From NCBI GenBank assembly GCA_025558095.1, contig JAIVFI010000016.1:124001-188000 (forward strand): a DNA stretch of 64,000 nucleotides. Direction: 5' to 3'. A program made the position numbers and the translations under genes. This document shows, one piece after another, positions 21,970 to 32,329 of this stretch. The DNA is from Hyaloraphidium curvatum. Its lineage: Eukaryota; Monoblepharomycota; Hyaloraphidiomycetes; Hyaloraphidiales; Hyaloraphidiaceae. The notes below the pieces were generated by a model that was not told where the DNA came from, searched no databases, and saw only the letters and a list, made by a program, of their open reading frames with translations. Positions within the stretch are counted from its first letter, which is position 1, and each line of letters opens with the position of its first letter.

Positions 21970-22159
21970 GGAGGGAGGGACGAAGCAAGTGCCCCTGCAG
22001 AGTGACATGAAGCTATGTATCTTTATCATCGCGAGGCTAAAATGTGCGCACTGGCTTCAGTAGCTTTGTTCTCTCCTCGTGATTTGAGGGGAGGTCGGCG
22101 AGCTCGATCCCGTCTCGCGGCTCGGAATCATCTAGCAATCTGCCGCCGCGGCCAGAAAC

Positions 22160-22867
22160 ATGTCCGAGCCACATGCGCCCGTGGGAAGAACGACAAAAGC
22201 GCGGCACCGAAGCGCGCCCGCGGCGTCGGACCCCGATGGCCCGGCCGGAGCGCGCAACGCGGACTCGGAGGGCGCGAACGCGTCCGCCTTGGACACCGCC
22301 GGAAACCGCACCGAGGGGCCCGAAGATGCCCCGCCGGGCGCGCAGAACGCGCGAATGACATCGTTCGACGCGGTTGCGGGCTCGCAGCCGGCCTTGGAGT
22401 CTCTGTCGGCCCCTGCGGAACCCCCGCCGGCGGGCCTCGCCGCGCACCCCCCGACCTCCGCCTTGCTCTTCGAGCGCACGACCTCCAACACCTCCCTCGG
22501 CTCGTGGCTCCTCGTGAACCCTTCGGCCGCGCCTGCGCTGCCCCCGCCCGTGCCGCAGGCCGTGCCCGCGGATGACCCGGACATGCCCTCGGAGGAGCTC
22601 TGCAAGATCTGCCTCTCGGCGCCCATACAGACGGCCCTGGTTCCTTGCGGTCATTCTTGCATGTGCATTGCGTGTGCGAGGGGCGCGGTGTCGTACTTTG
22701 CCCCCGGTGGGGAGGAAACGGACCAGGAGCGGACCCAACCAGCGGAGGAGAGCGTTCTCGGGCGGGTCGTGGGCGCGGCGGTCGGGGTCCTCGGCGTAGG
22801 CTGGAGAGGAAGGTGTCCAGTGTGCAGATCACCGGTGCGGGAGGTAGTCAGGGTCTACCGGGTGTGA
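22160..22867 (+). CDS. RING-type zinc-finger protein with an insert in the finger
   Basis: Single exon, 235 residues. The first 150 residues are Ala/Pro/Ser rich and disordered. The C-terminal finger reads LCKICLSAPIQTALVPCGHSCMCIACA, then about 45 residues of insert, then CPVCRSPV and the end VREVVRVYRV. This is the C3HC4/C3HC5 form seen in MULAN/IAP-like E3 ubiquitin ligases, where Cys pairs and the His of PCGH bind two zincs. The insert between the sixth Cys and the final CPVC is much longer than usual and contains a possible short amphipathic or hydrophobic stretch (VVGAAVGVLGVGW). E3 activity is inferred from the finger only. It is convergent with the BVMO gene, 113 nt away. Confidence 0.85.
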   Translation: MSEPHAPVGRTTKARHRSAPAASDPDGPAGARNADSEGANASALDTAGNRTEGPEDAPPGAQNARMTSFDAVAGSQPALESLSAPAEPPPAGLAAHPPTSALLFERTTSNTSLGSWLLVNPSAAPALPPPVPQAVPADDPDMPSEELCKICLSAPIQTALVPCGHSCMCIACARGAVSYFAPGGEETDQERTQPAEESVLGRVVGAAVGVLGVGWRGRCPVCRSPVREVVRVYRV

Positions 22868-22980
22868 GGCATGACGGGTTCTTGTCCAATAATCTGCTTC
22901 ACTCAAAAGGAGATCACACGTCCCATCCTGCCTCCAATCACCAATCGCTCGCCCACACGCCATCAAGAAGTGCTCTGCAC

Positions 22981-25445
22981 CTAGAAAGTGAGCTCGAAGC
23001 CCTCCAGGGTCCCCCGGTCCTGGTAGTCCTGCAGCACCGTTCGGTAGGCGATCGCGCCCGGGCCGTAGTTCAAGTTCCTCGGTTTGATGAGCTCCACCGA
23101 ACCCTCGTCGTTGTAGCTGTTATTTTTTCCCGTCAGCAGCTGCACTGGACGAGCACGAAGACCCACTATCCCGGAGTGCACTCCTGGCGGAAGTTCTTCC
23201 TCTCCGCCGACTTGGCGACGATTTCCTCCGCCCATTCCTCCTCCGCATCCACCGTGACCTCGATGACCTTGGCCTTCTGCTTCAAGGCAGAGGCTATGCA
23301 GTACACCACAAATTGCGCCTGGTCCGAGAACACGCTGGGGAAGTTGGTGCTCACCGCCGCCTGGGTGTTGGAGTACTGCCGTCCGCGACGTCAGCTCCCG
23401 CGTCGCACCGTCCGGCCTCCCAAATGCTCACCCAGAAGGCGTTGGGAAGCCCGTGGGTGCACACGCCGTACAGCGTCGCGTACCCCTTCCCCTGCTTGAA
23501 CTTCTCCTCCTTGGTGAGCCCGTCGCGGCCGATAACTTTGAAATCAGTGTGGTTCTCGAAGCCGGGCCCGAAGATGTCGAAGCCCGTCCCCCAGATGATG
23601 CAGTCCACCTCGTACTCCTCCCCGTTCGCGACGACCCCACGCTCGGTGATGCGCTCCACGCCCTGGCCGTTGGTGTCAACCAGTGTCACGTTGGGGCGGT
23701 TGAACGTCTCCAGGTAATCATCCGAATATACTGGACGCTTGCAAAAGCTGGACGCGTCATTTAACACGGATGGCGGCCAGAGAGGCGGGCAAGGAACCCA
23801 CAGGTTGTACCACGGCTTGAGCGCCTCGGCCGTCTTCTTGTCCTTGACCACCTCGTCCACCCTCCGCCGGATGAACTCCATCTTCTTGAAGTCGCCGAGC
23901 TGCAGCAGCTCCTCCATCGAGTACTGGCTGCCCTCGCCCGTGGCAAGGTTGCGCTTCAGGAAGGAGAAGATGTCGCGCGAGCTGTTGGTGAAGCCGTCGT
24001 CGAGCTCCTCGACCCCCTCGATGTCCTGCCCGATCAGCGCGGCCTGGAAGGCGAGGTCGCGCCTCCTGCGGGAAAATGGGTCAGCTGTCCGCTTCCGCCA
24101 CCCAGATCCGATTGCGGACCCACTTCTGCCAGCCGGGGCCCAGGCTCTTGTACCACTCGGGATCCGTAGGCTTGTTGTTGCGGACGTCGACGGCCGACGG
24201 CGTGCGCTCTGCGATCGGATGAAATCAGTCGCGAAGAATATCGACAATGAATGGCGCAGCTCACGGAAGACGTAGAGCTGGCCGCAGCTGGCTCCCAAGT
24301 ACGGGATGCACTGGATGGCGGTGGCTGATTGGTGGGGCCGGATCAGAGCCGGGCGCCGAAATGACACCAGCGCAAGGGCCGACCTCCTGTGCCGATGAAT
24401 GCCACCTTCTTGTCCCCGAGCTTGTCCAGGCTGCCGTAGCTGTCCCCGCCCGTGTAATCGTAGTCCCACCTCGACGTGTGGAACTCGTGGCCCTTGAAGG
24501 TCTCGATGCCGGGCAGATCGGGGAGCTTGGGCCGGTGGAGCGGCCCGCCGGCCGTCACGACGAACTGTGCGGTGATCTTGTCCCCGCGGTTGGTCGAGCA
24601 GGTCCACACCTTCTTCTCGTCGCTCCACACGATCTCGCGGGCCTCGGTCTGGAAGATGGCGTTGTCGTACAGGTTCCAGCGGTTGGCCATGCGACGGCAA
24701 TGGGCCAGGATCTCGGGCGCGCGGGTGTACTAGGAGAATGTGAGCCCGGTCGTCCTCAGAGCCACGAAGAACGGACCTTTTCGACGGGCATGTAGCCTGT
24801 CTCCTCGAGCAGGGGAAGGTACTGCAGGTGGATCAGTGCCGTCGCCCTGCGCGCAGGGATGCCGGACCCACGCAGTAGGCTTCCGAGTCGCAGGCCGCTC
24901 CGGGATAGCGGTTCCAATACCAGTTTCCGCCAAAGTCTCCAGCTTTATCGATCATCTTGAAGTCCGTGATCCCGGCGTCCTTCAGTTTCGCGGCAGTGGT
25001 GATCCCGGAGAAACCTCCGCCGAGAACTGTCGCCGAACGTTGACTCAGCCCCTTCTATGGCCCGTACGCGGCGAGGAACCCACTGAGGACCGTGGTCTCC
25101 ACCTCAATGGGATCCCGGACCAGCGGCTCGGCCCACGGGTCCTGGAGCCACCCCTTGAACTTCTCGCCCTTGCCCTCCCCGATGATGACCCATTGCGACT
25201 GGCCGCTGGGCTTCAGCCGGCGGTCTCGCTCTTCGAGCTGGAGGAAATGGTCAGTGGAAGAATCCAGATCCTAGGCGGTCGGCTACCGACATAGCGCTTC
25301 TTCAGAGCGATAGGGTCTGGGGTCCGGAACAAACGCGAAGAGTGGGGAGGGGGCCGAACATTGAGCACCAGGGTTCCGGAGATTCGGAAGGGCGATGAGG
25401 CGAACCGAAGTCGATCTTCCAGAAATCTTCCGTGGCAACGACCAT
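22981..25445 (-). CDS. Baeyer-Villiger monooxygenase (FAD/NADPH flavoprotein)
   Basis: Twelve exons, listed 5' to 3': 25445-25406, 25316-25291, 25237-25084, 25026-24872, 24821-24777, 24729-24384, 24324-24265, 24208-24124, 24065-23802, 23747-23432, 23375-23167 and 23116-22981. The total is 1836 nt, 611 residues. The start is GCCACCATGG. Visible are the FAD Rossmann motif [28 protein letters not shown], and the BVMO fingerprint [12 protein letters not shown]. The NADPH motif (FIGTGA), [40 protein letters not shown] and the end CTPGYYN follow. It would insert one O2 oxygen beside a ketone carbonyl. The family is common in fungi, with diverse substrates. It lies next to other oxidative enzymes. 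Splice joins are each supported by conserved motifs, but minor boundary errors are possible. Confidence 0.9.
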
Positions 25446-26580
25446 GGTGGCAATGAAGTAGTCGTCGGCAGCTCAAACTGCGCTCCGGGGGACATGCGGG
25501 AGACGTGAGCGCCCCGACCGATGTCGCGGCTGCGGTACGGACTCACAGTTGCCCGGGAGCTCCGAATCTCAGGGACGACGAGCAAGTTGCAGCTGGTCTT
25601 CCTTTCGGACTGAAGAAGGAGGTGCACCGTCCGACAGAGCGCCGGCGAATTGAGTCAATCTTGAGCCCTGTGGCGGCGCGCCAAAGCGGCAACTCGGCCG
25701 TCCGCATTTGCCACACCCGCCACATCCGAGTGAAAGGCCGTTCGAGGCGGTTGAAGCCAGATCTATGCTTCGAAAGTTTGCCGCTGGCTGCTCAAAAGTG
25801 TGGGAGTGCAGGCGTGCGACGTTCACAGCTCATTGTTGACTATGGACTTTCCTTTCTGGATGACAGTGTATCGATTCTTCTTCTATTCCTCGTCGCCTTG
25901 AAGCCATTTCGCCTCCACAAGCAGCAGAAAGACCTGCATGTAGGTCTACGGGCGATCTGGGGCACGTCGACTAGGCATCTTGATCAGTTCGGTCGCAGGC
26001 AGCTTCGAGGGCGGCTGTACGCGGCCACGCCACGCCTGCTGCGTGATCGGAACCACTCCTTGGCACGAGACCTTACGGCTTGCAACTTGAGGCTCCATGA
26101 GCCTGTTTGGCGCCGAGGCTCCGTTGCAGCCGATAGCACTTGCGTTCCACTGCCTACAGGTGTCCATTTGCCCCAAATGAGATGGGCGAAAACTTAACTC
26201 TACGGTGCTGAATGTCCCGAAGTCGTGGCGGCTTCGTCTGAAGCTCCCACCTGGCCGTTGAGGAGCCGATTGATCGGCTGCACGTGGCGGAGTGGTCGAT
26301 CGCCCATAGCGCTGTCGGGCGGGGTCCATCGCCAAGCAAACCCCGGCGCCACCTGACCGGTCAGAGGCCCGCGCATCTCTCGGTCGGTATTAAGATCCTT
26401 TTATTGTTCTCTGGAGAAGCGCTCTCGCGGGGGACAGAGGCGATTCCGCCAGCGCTGGCTGGGCGGAACGGCAACGGAGATACGACCTGAGCGAAATCAC
26501 CGCCGACTCTCGGCTCCATTGGCGGTCTGCAACGACACTAACTGGGGCCGCCCTTAGTTTTCTCGACGTGGACGGCGGCA
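25446..26580. other. Long intergenic region, nothing convincing
   Basis: About 1.1 kb of lower GC between the divergent BVMO and Rieske genes. A plus-strand open frame 25505-26197 (230 codons) has no recognisable motif, composition unlike the neighbours and no supporting splice pattern, so I do not call it. A tRNA-like A-box at 26285-26297 lacks a matching B-box and acceptor stem. Confidence 0.45.
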
Positions 26581-28466
26581 ATGAGCCCGTCGGCGGACTC
26601 TGGGCCCGACGCGGCCCCTCCCGCTTCCGACAACGCTGGTTCGGACACCCTCACTCTTCCGAGTTCCTGGTTCACGGACGACAAAATCTATGCCTTGGAA
26701 AGGAGGTGAATGGAGCTTGACGCCGCGCCAGGCCGACGGGACGGGGAAGCTGATCCCGCCTGACTCGCAGGGGTCTGTTTGGCCGGAACTGGCTCTACGC
26801 GACGCACAAGTCCCGGTTCCAGGTGCGTTGGGAATGCAGAATGTCCGACGCTTCGAAATCTCATGAGCGTGGTTTCGCAGGAGCCCGGCGACTACATGCT
26901 GTTTGAGATTGCCGGCTACTCGTTCTTCATAATCATGGGAACGGTCGGTGTCGCGCTCCAGTCGTCGCTCTTTCCCTCGTTCATTTCCTTCTTCTATTCA
27001 GGACAACACGCTGCGCGCCTTTCACAACGTCTGCAGGCACCGGGCCTTCCCCGTGGTGAAGAAGCAGTCAGGTAGGCACTATGGCCCGGTAACGGAAGCT
27101 GTGCCTTATCGCGGCCACGTGCTCCAGGTTCTGCCCTCGTTCTTGGCTGCAAATACCACGGATGGTCCTACAACGCTACCGGGGCTCTCACCAAGGCGCC
27201 GCAGTTTGAGAATGTGCCCGGATTCGACCCCTCGCAGAACGGTCTTTACCCCATCGCTGTCCACGTCACGGAACCCGGTGGTTTCGTATTTGTCAACATG
27301 GACAACGGCAAGAACGGCGAGCCCGTCCAGTTCAAGGACTGGTTTGGCGACATGGAGAGCGCGCACCTCGGCGACGGCATGGTCAACTTCGAAGACTACA
27401 AGTTGTGAGTGAAGGCGAACGACATCGACCAGAAACCGTCTGACCCATTGATAGCCACATGGAGTACACTATGGAGGGTGACTTCAACTGGAAGACGCTG
27501 ATGGACGGCTATCAGGAGGTGCGCGACGGCTTCCGTCCCGTGAGATCGAAGCTGACTCCTTTCTCCCTTCATTGCAATGTTTTCCCGCTTGCTCAGTGCT
27601 ATCACTGCCCGGTGGCCCGTAAGTGTCGGTCTGTCCAGCATACGTGCTTGAGCTGAATCGTCTTCCGCAGACCCCGGTCTCGCAAAGGACTACAACACCG
27701 CGACCTACACCGTCACGAATGGCTCGCACTACTCGCGGCATCGGTGCGACCGTTCCGAAGCCGAGAAGGCCAAGGCCGCCCCGGCACCGGCCGCCGCATC
27801 GTCCGAGCCGGTGTCCGCCCTCGGCGGTCTGATGCGGACCTTTGGCTTCGGGAGCTCGGGGCAAAAGGCCGACGAGAAGAAGGAGGTACCGGCTGAGTCG
27901 TCCGGCGACATGGACGGGCTGTGGCTCTACCTCTGGCCCAACACTGGTGAGCTTTTCGGAGGTGGCATGCCCTCCCTCGCTCATCCGAAGCACTTCGCAG
28001 GCCTCAACTGCTACTCGACGTGCTTCTACACCATCCGCGTCAACCCGCTGACCGCGAAGCGCACGCGGCTCGAGTACGAGATCTACGCAAACAAGAACGC
28101 CAGCAAGGCCGAGGTCGATTCCTTCGTCGAGTTCTTCAAGAAGCTCGAGCAGGAGGACTTTGACCTCTGCGAAGCGACGCAGAAGAACCTGGAGAAGGGC
28201 ATCTACAGCAAGGGCGTGCTGCACCCCGTCAAGGAAACCGGGGTCGTCTACTACCAGGGCGAGGTGCGGCGCGTGCTCGAGGAGTGGGCCGGGAAGGAGA
28301 AGGAGAAGGGCCGCGAGATCTTCGGGGCCGGCTTTGCAGTCGAGGACGAGGAGGGCGATGGTTGGTGCCGCTGATCTGCGCGCTTCGATGAGCAAGGCGC
28401 TGACATACTCCTCAAGGCATCGTCGAGGAGGTCTGCGGATTGCACAAGAAGGAGCTGGCTTGGTGA
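26581..28466 (+). CDS. Rieske non-heme iron oxygenase, large subunit
   Basis: Ten exons: 26581-26705, 26771-26822, 26881-26943, 27002-27071, 27128-27404, 27455-27518, 27597-27618, 27671-27946, 28001-28360 and 28417-28466. They total 1359 nt, 452 residues. The entry GLFGRNWLYATHKSRFQ and EPGDYMLFEIAGYSFF matches aromatic-ring-hydroxylating/choline-monooxygenase-like enzymes. The [2Fe-2S] motif is CRHRAF...CKYHGWSY. The catalytic domain has [22 protein letters not shown], carrying the bridging acid region and the first His ligands. The C-terminus is rich in Glu/Lys. A ferredoxin or reductase partner is not in the window. The last exon uses a CAAG acceptor; without it the protein would stop after GDGWCR at 28374. 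A demethylase, choline-like or ring hydroxylation role cannot be decided from sequence. Confidence 0.92.
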
Positions 28467-28675
28467 TCGGGTCGAGTGGCAGTTGGCATGGTTGGAGGTT
28501 TTTCGTAGATAGCGTGTAAAGCTTTGCATCCATCGTGTTCCTTGTGAGTTAAGCCGATCTACGTGATCAATGCTCTTGATCGTCCCGGTTGCGAGCGTTG
28601 AGGTGCAAAGGGCGCGTCATCCTCACTCGGCTCGGCGAAACCTGTCCGTCCGCTTCCCCCCACGCCATATCCACG

Positions 28676-29701
28676 ATGGACGTTCAGGAGGCCTCAAATG
28701 CCGCTCCGGCGGAACCATTTATCTTGGACCGCGATTCCGCCGTGGAGAGAGTCTCGCGGACGGAGACCAGCGCTCTGTACGCCCTGACTTTGTCGGACGA
28801 CCTCCGGATCGGCGAGGTGCCCCATGGGGGCTACGTCCTAGTCGTTCTACTATCCGCCGTCGCCGATTTCTTTGCGGACCGTCACCCTGACCCTACTACT
28901 GTCAGCGGGTTTTACTTGAAGCCGACTTCTCGCAACACGCCGGCCCGGGTCGCCGTGGAACTCATCAAGGCGGGGCGGCAGTACAGCGTTGCTCGTGCCA
29001 TGCTCTCCCAGCCGGACTCCGACGGCTCCTGGACGGACAGGACCATGTGCATTGCCACCTTCGGCGATTTGGAGAAGGAATCTGGCCCCACGAGACTGCT
29101 GGACATTTCGAACCCCGTGGCCCCGCGGGCACGATGCGTGCGGTTCGACGAGCCCGAGCGGAAGGACACCAGGATGATGGTGCCGTTCATGAGGCTCCTG
29201 GAGGACAAGGTCGGCGACCCAGACTGCCCGTTCCCCACGCCGTTCAACTCGACGGGCCGGGCCGAGTCTCGCGTCTGGATCCGATCTAAGGACGGGCGGC
29301 CCGTCGACTGGAAGACCCTCGTCATCCAGGCCGACGCGACACCGGTCCTGTTCGGGTACGGGCTGGAATTCCTGACGGGAGGGGCGCAGGCGTGGTTCCC
29401 AACGGTCGAGCTCTCGATCTCGTTCAAGGCCCGGCCGAGCAAAGGGACCAGCTGGCTTGCCCAGGCCGTGAAATGCCGCGCACTGGTGAACGGTCGGCAC
29501 GAGAACGACGTTGAGCTGTACGAGGAAGGGCCCGACGGCCAAGATCGCCTCCTGGCGATCGCGAGAGAGATTGCGCTTGTCGTGGTGGGTGACTTTCCCT
29601 CTCGCTGCTTCGGATACAAGCTGAATGGTCTCGGTCCCTCAGCCCGCCACTTGGAACCTCAAGCGAGCAGAGAGGCGCGCCAAGCTTTGAGGCGTGGTTG
29701 A
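28676..29701 (+). CDS. Acyl-CoA thioesterase-like (double hot-dog) protein
   Basis: Single exon, 341 residues from ATG 28676 (MDVQEASNAAPAEPF); in-frame upstream ATGs from 28589 would add 29 residues. It looks like the thioesterase-like superfamily (TesB/PF13622 type). An N-terminal hot-dog contains GEVPHGGYVLVVLLSAVADFF (the helix of the fold), followed by PDPTTVSGFYLKPTSRNTPARV and VELIKAGRQYSVARAML. A second half has AWFPTVELSISFKARP, HENDVELYEEGPDG and LLAIAREIALVV. Enzymes of this kind hydrolyse acyl-CoA, often in peroxisomes, but this protein ends ALRRG with no PTS1. It sits between the Rieske oxygenase and the CmcJ-like enzyme, 209 nt after the Rieske stop. The substrate is unknown. 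Confidence 0.78.
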   Translation: MDVQEASNAAPAEPFILDRDSAVERVSRTETSALYALTLSDDLRIGEVPHGGYVLVVLLSAVADFFADRHPDPTTVSGFYLKPTSRNTPARVAVELIKAGRQYSVARAMLSQPDSDGSWTDRTMCIATFGDLEKESGPTRLLDISNPVAPRARCVRFDEPERKDTRMMVPFMRLLEDKVGDPDCPFPTPFNSTGRAESRVWIRSKDGRPVDWKTLVIQADATPVLFGYGLEFLTGGAQAWFPTVELSISFKARPSKGTSWLAQAVKCRALVNGRHENDVELYEEGPDGQDRLLAIAREIALVVVGDFPSRCFGYKLNGLGPSARHLEPQASREARQALRRG

Positions 29702-29834
29702 TGAGTAGAGCTCTAGACGAAGAAGAGAGTAACAACCGTTTGACGCTTTTAGACTTGTGACATTTCACACTACAACAAGACTTCACGTAGAATGCTGAAG
29801 ATCTATCTCTCTACACATTTGCCCCCACCAACTT

Positions 29835-30683
29835 TCACAGCTTGGCCTCGATGGGTTTCGGGGCCGGCCCGTCGAAGAACACAAAGAGCCTCAGCTCGAT
29901 GCTCTCCCTAGGCGCGAACCCGCCCTCCGGAGGAGCATTGGGGTCCTTGAACGCCGAGTGCGGCGCGAAGCGCACCTGCGCCGGTTCCGAATCGAACTGC
30001 TTGAACAGCAGCACCTCCTCGGGAGTCTGGCGCGGCAGGTAGTACCACGCGTGCTGCGGGTTGTAGCGGATCGTGTAGTTGCCGCCGACGCGGTCGGGGT
30101 AAATCAAATCGTAAGGTAGCAGGTCCTCGAACGGCACGGAGCGGGCATCCAAGACTGCGAGCGGGAAGTCGAACACCTGGGGCACCTTGATCGGGCGCCA
30201 GATGTTGACGATGGCCCAGCGGCCGCACTTTTCGGCGTCCGGGCCGAAGAAGTCGCGGAGGCGCTTGCCGGCGCTCGGAATGGCTGCAGGAAGGTCAGCG
30301 GCGGTCAAATCGGCGCAGGCAGCCGCCTCACTGTAGTCGAGATGCACCGACTCGACCGGGCCCCTGGGCGTGCCCGGCTTCCTCACGGTGTGGTCAAACA
30401 CAAAGGCATCCTTTGCCCCAGCGACCTTCTTGGCCAGCTCGACGGCCTCGCGGTAGTAGATCCCCGTGATCTCGGCCTCCGAGTCCCAGTCCTTGACCGC
30501 GGACTTGTGTTCCACGGCCGCGAACCCCTCGCGGTCCAGCGACGCTTTGCCGACCAGCGGGCGGGCGTTGCGAACCTGCACCACGTGGTGCGTCTTCGAC
30601 AGGTTCGTGGTGTTGTTCTCGATGTTGTAGTAGAGCCGCTCGCCGATGTCCTTGGCGTAGTGGAAGAGCCCGGGGACCTCCAT
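29835..30683 (-). CDS. CmcJ/NvfI-like oxidoreductase, ends in AKL
   Basis: Single exon, 282 residues, starting MEVPGLFHYAKDIGERLYYN. Family features seen are: the early NARP(L/I) stretch; VESVHLDYSEA with an HxD pair; WAIVNIWRPIKVPQVFDFPLAVLDARS; YPDRVGGNYTIRYNPQHAWYYLPRQ; EVLLFKQFDS; and RFAPHSAFKDP with a downstream His followed by RESIELRLFVFF. This is the pattern of the CmcJ/NvfI/AsaB group, which includes hydroxylase/desaturase-like and isomerising enzymes of cephamycin and fungal meroterpenoid pathways, with Fe(II)/2-oxoglutarate-like fold predicted. The C-terminal EAKL provides a PTS1 variant, so peroxisomal location is possible. It is divergent from the MYND gene (327-nt spacer). The precise reaction is unknown. 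Confidence 0.88.
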   Translation of the reverse strand: MEVPGLFHYAKDIGERLYYNIENNTTNLSKTHHVVQVRNARPLVGKASLDREGFAAVEHKSAVKDWDSEAEITGIYYREAVELAKKVAGAKDAFVFDHTVRKPGTPRGPVESVHLDYSEAAACADLTAADLPAAIPSAGKRLRDFFGPDAEKCGRWAIVNIWRPIKVPQVFDFPLAVLDARSVPFEDLLPYDLIYPDRVGGNYTIRYNPQHAWYYLPRQTPEEVLLFKQFDSEPAQVRFAPHSAFKDPNAPPEGGFAPRESIELRLFVFFDGPAPKPIEAKL

Positions 30684-31010
30684 GGCGGGCGGGAGTCGGT
30701 CCGGTGGCGAGGAGTGGCGGGCGGTCTACCCAGGCAAGAGGAGCAATGGGGCCCGAACGAGCCCGGCAGCAGCAAGTGCAGATAGTTATCTGCAATTTAG
30801 AGTGCCAGAAGAGCCTGTAGCAGGCCCTCTGAAGGTGCGGCAAAGGTGTTTGAAAACGGGAGACGGTTTCGAGTTTTCGGGGCGGCCAGCAAGGGCATCG
30901 CGCCATCTCGATTTCCGCCGGGCCAACTCATCGGTGCGAAGCTGCTTCGTGACGGAAAAGATCCTCGAAATTCTTGCGCAGCAGTGCCGCCGAAGCAGTC
31001 GGAGCCCCCC
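30684..31010. promoter_or_regulatory. Divergent promoter region
   Basis: A 327-nt spacer between the ATGs of the CmcJ-like gene (minus) and the MYND gene (plus), so both promoters must lie here. No TATA box or strong repeat is seen. Confidence 0.4.
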
Positions 31011-32278
31011 ATGCCCGCCCAGGACCCGCGTTGGCACTCAATCGACGCGGAGGGCTTCTGCCGCACTGTCGGGCGCCGCCTGGACGAGTTCCACAAGAGA
31101 GTTGCTCCTTTCCTCACGCTTACCATGGAGTGCCGTCCCTGCATGGATGGCAAGGGACTGCAAAGACGCCGTCGACCTCCTCGCGGAAACCAGCGCCATG
31201 CTAGCGACGCCCATGAGGCCCCGAGCTTCTTTACGATCGCAAACGCGGATGCTGGGCGCTCCTCAGGCCCTTCTTTCCTCCCGGAGGAGACAACGATGCC
31301 GCTCCGAGGACGCCGCTCGACCTGCAGCACTGCGTCCGTGCCGTGCCGGCGGCGTTCACAGGCCTGTTTGTGCGAAACTTCCACCAGCTCCGGCAAACGA
31401 TCATGGCGGCGATGGAAAAGTCTCGACAGAAGGCTCTAGGCGTGGAACTGCCCAACGAGACGACGGTCCTGAGCGTCCCGCGCAAAGGGGCTTCGCCTGG
31501 CCAGCAGATCTCCCAAGCCGAACGCGATCGGACCCTCGCCTACGCGAAGCTCTTCGCCAGGCCCGCATACTTCGCAGCCGAGGCCCTCAGCACCATCGCA
31601 ACCGCCTCGTCCTCCGTCCGCCGGTGGCTCGCCATGGACCACGACCTGCTGAACGCCCTGGGAAGCCTCGCGTTCTCACACGAAAAGGTCATCCCGGTCG
31701 CGTGGGAACCGAAACTGCTCGACACGATGCCGGCGCGCGATTTTCCGGCCTTCATCGAGCTCTTCTCCACCCTGATCGACCTTGTCTGCTCAGCCGTCAG
31801 CTCGTTCCGCGGACCGTCGGCACCGCGCCTGCGCCACGCGGGACCCGTCTCTGAGGCGCCCTTCGCCTACTTCGATCGCGTGTCGGACGTGCTCATGTAC
31901 ATCGCTGAAACGCGGGGCGACATTCCGGAGGATTCCTTCGAGCGGGCCACACACACGGCGGACACGATCGCGCAGCTCAGGGAGCTCAACATGAAGGACT
32001 ACGTCGGGGACGCGCCCGAGGACAGCAAGGAGAGGATGTTCACGCGGTTGGCAATGAAGAAGTTCGACGAGGTCCTTGCGAGTACCGGCGTCATCGCCGA
32101 CACCTGCGACGGCTGCGGCAGGGAGGTCGACCCGCCCAAGCGTTGCGGGCGGTGCCGAACGGCCTTTCACTGCTCCGCCGAGTGCCAGCGTAGGGAATGG
32201 CCCGAGCACAAGGACAGGTGCGTTGCCGTCAGCAAGGCGGAGAAGGTGTGGGCGGAGCCCGGGGCGGGCGATCGATGA
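31011..32278 (+). CDS. MYND-type zinc-finger protein
   Basis: I read two exons, 31011-31170 and 31218-32278 (406 residues). They are split by a 47-nt intron (GTCGAC ... GCTAGCGACG ... ATGAG) that moves from the frame of MPAQDPRWHSIDAEGFCRTV to the frame of PELLYDRKRGCWALLRPF. The body is helical with no known domain. The C-terminus has a full MYND finger, CDGCGREVDPPKRCGRCRTAFHCSAECQRREWPEHKDRC, with all eight zinc ligands. MYND fingers mediate protein-protein contacts, and proteins with an otherwise unknown helical body are abundant in chytrid-like fungi. The intron is the uncertain point: the bases it removes also read well in a third frame (KDAVDLLAETSAMLATP), so two 1-nt indels are an alternative explanation. 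Confidence 0.85.
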
Positions 32279-32329
32279 TGGGGAGAGGAGTAGAACCGGG
32301 CAAGGCGATCAGCGTTTGAAAGAGACGTG

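Noticed and set aside
23748..23801. Continuous frame in the BVMO reading [18 protein letters not shown]
   Set aside because: Family alignment expects CKRP directly after WYNLF; the stretch has GTGGGT, an AATGACG branch-like site and CCAG, so it is an intron.
25505..26197. 230-codon plus-strand open frame in the BVMO/Rieske spacer
   Set aside because: No recognisable domain, no signal or membrane segment, and composition close to random; not enough to call a gene.
26284..26360. tRNA-like A-box (TGGCGGAGTGG) in the BVMO/Rieske spacer
   Set aside because: No B-box of the GGTTCRANYCC form and no complementary acceptor stem at the right distance; the resemblance is local only.
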